Part shown: positions 61,202-64,000 of the stretch, piece by piece
Layout: every line of letters begins with the position of its first letter
How positions within the stretch are numbered: position 1 is the stretch's first letter
Source: CAZMVY01 sp964653435
Lineage (GTDB): Bacteria; Planctomycetota; Phycisphaerae; UBA1845; PWPN01
NCBI GenBank assembly: GCA_964653435.1
Contig: CAZZFA010000004.1
Location: 38,152 to 102,151, forward strand
DNA length: 64,000 bases
Direction: 5' to 3'
Notes under the pieces: generated by a model
The model's input: the letters and a program-made list of their open reading frames with translations, nothing else
Told to the model about the DNA's origin: nothing
Database searches by the model: none
Program-made: the position numbers and the translations under genes

Positions 61202-62512
61202 ATGAGTCTGGTCCGTACGATCCGAACCACCGATCCGGACGCGCGCCGGCAACTGGCCGACCTGCGCAAGCCGCTGCTTCTGGAACAGCTCCTGCAGGAT
61301 TCGCCGGAACTGCAGGCGGTCCGGCAGATCATCGACGACGTCCGCCGCCGAGGCGATCAGGCCGTCGCCGAGACCACCCGGCGCGTGGATGTCGTGGAGC
61401 TTGACCCGGCGTCGTTTCGCGTGCCGCCGGAACAGATCGTCGCAGCTCACCAGGCGATGGACCCGGTCCTTCGGACCGCTGTTCGCCGGTCGATCGATCA
61501 GGTCCGTGAGTTTCAGGAGCACATCCTGAGCCGGACGCGCGAGCCCCTTCGCCGCAAGGGCTGTACGCTCCAGGCTCGGCTCCTGCCGATTCATCGAATC
61601 GGGGTTTGCGTGCCCGGCGCTGCGGCGCCGCTGCCCTCGTCGGCGATTCACTGCGTGGTCCCGGCGCAGGTTGCGGGGGTGAGGGAAATCGCAATCGTTG
61701 CCCCGCCGCGACACAAGGGGACGGTGCATCCCACCATCCTGGCCGTGGCGGCCGAGTTGGGTGTGACCGAGGTGTATCGGGTGGGCGGTCCGCAGGCCGT
61801 GGCGGCCCTGGCGATCGGCACGGCGTCCATACCGCGCGCGGACAAGGTCGTCGGGCCGGGAAGCATCTATACGCAGCTCGCCAAGCGGCTCTGCTACGGC
61901 ATGACCGACATCGAGATGTTCGCCGGGCCGAGCGAGGTGGTCGTAATCGCCGACGAGGCGGCCGTGCCGGCGCATGTGGCGGCGGATCTGCTGGCGCAGG
62001 CCGAGCACGACCCCGGCGCTGCGATCCTGCTGACGCCGAGCGAGAAGCTCCTGGCCGAGGTCCGGCGGGAAGTGGTGGTGCAGGTCACGTCTCTGTTGCG
62101 GCAGGAGGGCACGGTCCGGGCGCTGGAACGCTACAGTGCGCTGGTCCTGGTGCGCGACCTCCACGAGGCCGTGGAACTGACCAACGAACTGGCGCCCGAG
62201 CACGTGCAGATCGAGACGCGCAATGCCGATGAGCTCGTGGACCGCGTGGTGAATGCCGGGGCGATCTTCGTCGGCGGGCACGGCACGGAGGCGGCGGGCG
62301 ACTACGTGGCAGGCCCTTCGCACGTCCTGCCGACCGGCGGCAGCGCCCGCTTCTGGAGCGGGCTGTCGTGCAACGACTTCCTCCGTCGAACGAGTATCAT
62401 CCGCTACGACGCCGACGGCCTGGACGCCGACGCCGACGCGATCATCGCGATCGCCGAGGCGGAGGGCCTGACCGCGCATGCGAACAGCGTGCGCGTGCGT
62501 ATGCGCAAGTAA
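61202..62512 (+). CDS. hisD: histidinol dehydrogenase
   Basis: A 436-residue protein from ATG 61202, a few bases after GAGGCGG; the open frame starts earlier (61073) but that part has no family similarity. HisD oxidises histidinol to histidine in two NAD-linked steps with a zinc ion. Seen: VCVPGAAAPLPSS in place of the usual PGGxAxYPSS, a VYRVGGPQAVAALAIGT segment, DKVVGPGSIYTQLAKR, DIEMFAGPSEVVVIAD, zinc-ligand region LLAQAEHDPGAA, catalytic APEHVQI (Glu-His) and zinc-ligand GDYVAGPSHVLPTGG. It is isolated from other his genes. A hairpin repeat lies upstream and an inverted copy lies beyond the next gene. Confidence 0.94.
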   Translation: MSLVRTIRTTDPDARRQLADLRKPLLLEQLLQDSPELQAVRQIIDDVRRRGDQAVAETTRRVDVVELDPASFRVPPEQIVAAHQAMDPVLRTAVRRSIDQVREFQEHILSRTREPLRRKGCTLQARLLPIHRIGVCVPGAAAPLPSSAIHCVVPAQVAGVREIAIVAPPRHKGTVHPTILAVAAELGVTEVYRVGGPQAVAALAIGTASIPRADKVVGPGSIYTQLAKRLCYGMTDIEMFAGPSEVVVIADEAAVPAHVAADLLAQAEHDPGAAILLTPSEKLLAEVRREVVVQVTSLLRQEGTVRALERYSALVLVRDLHEAVELTNELAPEHVQIETRNADELVDRVVNAGAIFVGGHGTEAAGDYVAGPSHVLPTGGSARFWSGLSCNDFLRRTSIIRYDADGLDADADAIIAIAEAEGLTAHANSVRVRMRK

Positions 62513-62640
62513 ACGCCCGCGCCCCGGCAGCCGCGCCAGAGGCATGTCGTGTGCCCGCGCGCCGCAGGCCGGTTCCTTTGCGGTTCTCCGTGCCGGGTCG
62601 GATTGACGTCCTCGGGCGGCGGGCATAAGCTCGCCCCGCC

Positions 62641-63876
62641 ATGAAGCCTGTCACGCGCATCACCAACGCACGGCTGCGGGACCATCGCGACCTTGTCGAC
62701 ATCGTCATCGCGGACGGCCGGATCGCCTCGGTTGCTGCGTCGGCAAGGCCCGGCCGGCCGGGGCCGGGCAAGGGCACTCACCGCGGAGCGACGATCGACG
62801 CCGCGGGCGGTCTCGTCCTGCCGAGTCTTTTCGACAATCACCTCCACCTCGACCTCGCCCATTCGGTCGACGCCGTGCCGGAAAACAGGAGCGGCACGCT
62901 GCTCGAGGCGATCGGTCTCTGGGCGAAGGCGAAGGCGAAGATGTCGCCCCAGAGCGTCTGCGAGCGGGCGATGCGGGCGATCGGCGAGGAGGTCGCCTTC
63001 GGCACGGGCTACATTCGCAACCACGTGGACGTCGGTTCGACGGCCGGCCTGCGGCTGTGCGAGGGTGTGCTGGCGGCCCGCGAGCGGATGGCGGACCGGG
63101 TGGACATCCGTCTGGTGACGTTCCCGCAGGACGGCGTGGTCCGCGATCCCGGTGCGATCGACCGGATGCGCGAGGCCATCCGGATGGGCTGCGACCTCGT
63201 CGGCGGCATCCCGCATTTCGAGCGGACATACCAGGACAGTTGCCGTCAGATCGACATGATCTTCGACCTTGCCGAGGAACTCGACTGCGACATCGACTGC
63301 CACATCGACGAGACGGACGCCCCCGAGTCACGCTGCGTCGAGTACCTCGCGGCCAGGACGATCGAGCGCGGCTGGCAGGGGCGCGTCAGCGCCTCGCACG
63401 TCTGTGCCCTCGCCTCGTATACGGACGTGCACGCGAAGAAGGTGATCGACAGCCTCGCGGAGGCGCAGATCACGGTCGTGACGAACCCGCAGGTGAATCT
63501 GCACCTTCAGGGGCGGTTCGATACGTATCCGAAGCGCCGCGGCCTGACGCGGGTGCGGCAGTGTCTGGCGGCGGGGGTTAACGTCGCGATGGGCCAGGAC
63601 TGTATCCGCGACCCCTTCTATCCCTTCGGTACCGGCGCGATGCTCGATGTCGCCCACACGCTTGTCCACGCGGATCACCTCGCCACGCCGAAGCAGGTGG
63701 AGGCCGTCGCCGACATCCTCACCATCAACGCCGCGAAGAGCTGGCATCTGAACGATTACGGCGTCGCCCGGGGCAAGGTTGCCGATCTGATCATCCTGCC
63801 GGTCGATTCGATCCACGAGGCGATCCGCCTGCGGCCTCGCCCGACGGCCGTGCTCAAGCATGGCAAGCCGGTGTAG
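62641..63876 (+). CDS. CodA-like cytosine deaminase-family amidohydrolase
   Basis: A 411-residue protein from ATG 62641, 128 bp after hisD on the same strand. It matches E. coli cytosine deaminase along its length, especially NPQVNLHLQGRFDTYPKRRG. Metal ligands correspond to His67, His69 (NHLHLD), His221 and Asp320; catalytic Glu224 (HIDETD), His253 (SASH) and the substrate-recognising Gln163 (FPQDG) are conserved. Two differences from CodA sit near the base: Gln319 in place of the His before the metal Asp (MGQD for FGHD) and Phe326 in place of the Trp in DPWYP. It could deaminate cytosine or a related ring, or hydrolyse an ammelide-type compound. No CodB-like permease is seen. No Shine-Dalgarno is evident. 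Confidence 0.82.
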   Translation: MKPVTRITNARLRDHRDLVDIVIADGRIASVAASARPGRPGPGKGTHRGATIDAAGGLVLPSLFDNHLHLDLAHSVDAVPENRSGTLLEAIGLWAKAKAKMSPQSVCERAMRAIGEEVAFGTGYIRNHVDVGSTAGLRLCEGVLAARERMADRVDIRLVTFPQDGVVRDPGAIDRMREAIRMGCDLVGGIPHFERTYQDSCRQIDMIFDLAEELDCDIDCHIDETDAPESRCVEYLAARTIERGWQGRVSASHVCALASYTDVHAKKVIDSLAEAQITVVTNPQVNLHLQGRFDTYPKRRGLTRVRQCLAAGVNVAMGQDCIRDPFYPFGTGAMLDVAHTLVHADHLATPKQVEAVADILTINAAKSWHLNDYGVARGKVADLIILPVDSIHEAIRLRPRPTAVLKHGKPV

Positions 63877-64000
63877 ACTCTTGCATCGCAGCTTCTGCGC
63901 GCCTTGCGCGGGGGGGGCGCCTTGCGCGTACGTATCGCGCTGCGCCGGTAGCGCCACCCGTCATTCTGAGGAGCGCAGCGACGAAGAATCTGGCTGATTG
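63876..64000 (+). repeat. hairpin repeat, second subtype (truncated by window end; inverted partner of 60760-60906)
   Basis: It begins at the last base of the amidohydrolase stop codon (GACTCTTGC), carries the same tail as the minus strand of 60906-60840 with an additional 18-base GC-rich stretch, then GTCATTCTGAGGAGCGCAGC from 63960 and GAAGAATCTGGCTGATTG to the edge. The second half of the hairpin is outside the window. Confidence 0.75.

Overview
The window reads as chromosomal DNA of a GC-rich environmental Planctomycetota-type bacterium. This is inferred from the gene content: five secreted sulfatases, a giant secreted PKD/RHS protein carrying dockerin-like EF-hand repeats, a PEP-CTERM-tailed protein, LPS heptose genes and an atypical EF-G paralogue. 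No rRNA or other marker fixes the taxon more narrowly.

Layout. 0-1.4 kb: start of a tyrosine recombinase running off the left edge, a tRNA-Gly(CCC), a long hairpin repeat and a solitary gatC. 1.9-3.9 kb: transketolase. 3.9-15.4 kb: a cluster for sulfated, uronate-rich polysaccharide: PL2 pectate lyase, four sulfatases, an EF-hand esterase and a GH20-related protein, nearly all with signal peptides. 15.8-27.6 kb: mutS, a TlpA-like protein with carboxypeptidase-regulatory repeats, an AmmeMemoRadiSam radical SAM enzyme, an overlapping glycosyltransferase/methyltransferase pair and sdhCAB.

27.6-44.2 kb: an island-like stretch holding one 14-kb gene for a 4669-residue surface protein (PKD modules, a toroid domain, 12 cadherin-like repeats, an RHS/YD shell and a distinct C-terminal tip) plus a PEP-CTERM protein. 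Its right end abuts an intact tRNA-Arg(CCT). Its left end carries a decayed tRNA-Arg-like copy in the same orientation that matches the intact gene at 35 of 36 bases over the 3' half.

44.4-64 kb: gmhA-hldE (ADP-heptose), two methyltransferases around a small palindromic element, alpha-glucan phosphorylase, a fifth sulfatase, an EF-G-like protein whose DxxG motif is degenerate, a thioredoxin-like protein, an MFS transporter with a large loop insertion beside a GH94-like phosphorylase, then hisD and a CodA-like amidohydrolase flanked by inverted copies of a hairpin repeat.

Taken together the window serves polysaccharide breakdown outside the inner membrane, sugar uptake and central metabolism, and cell-surface construction. 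The least explained parts are the giant RHS protein and its tRNA-Arg-bounded surroundings.
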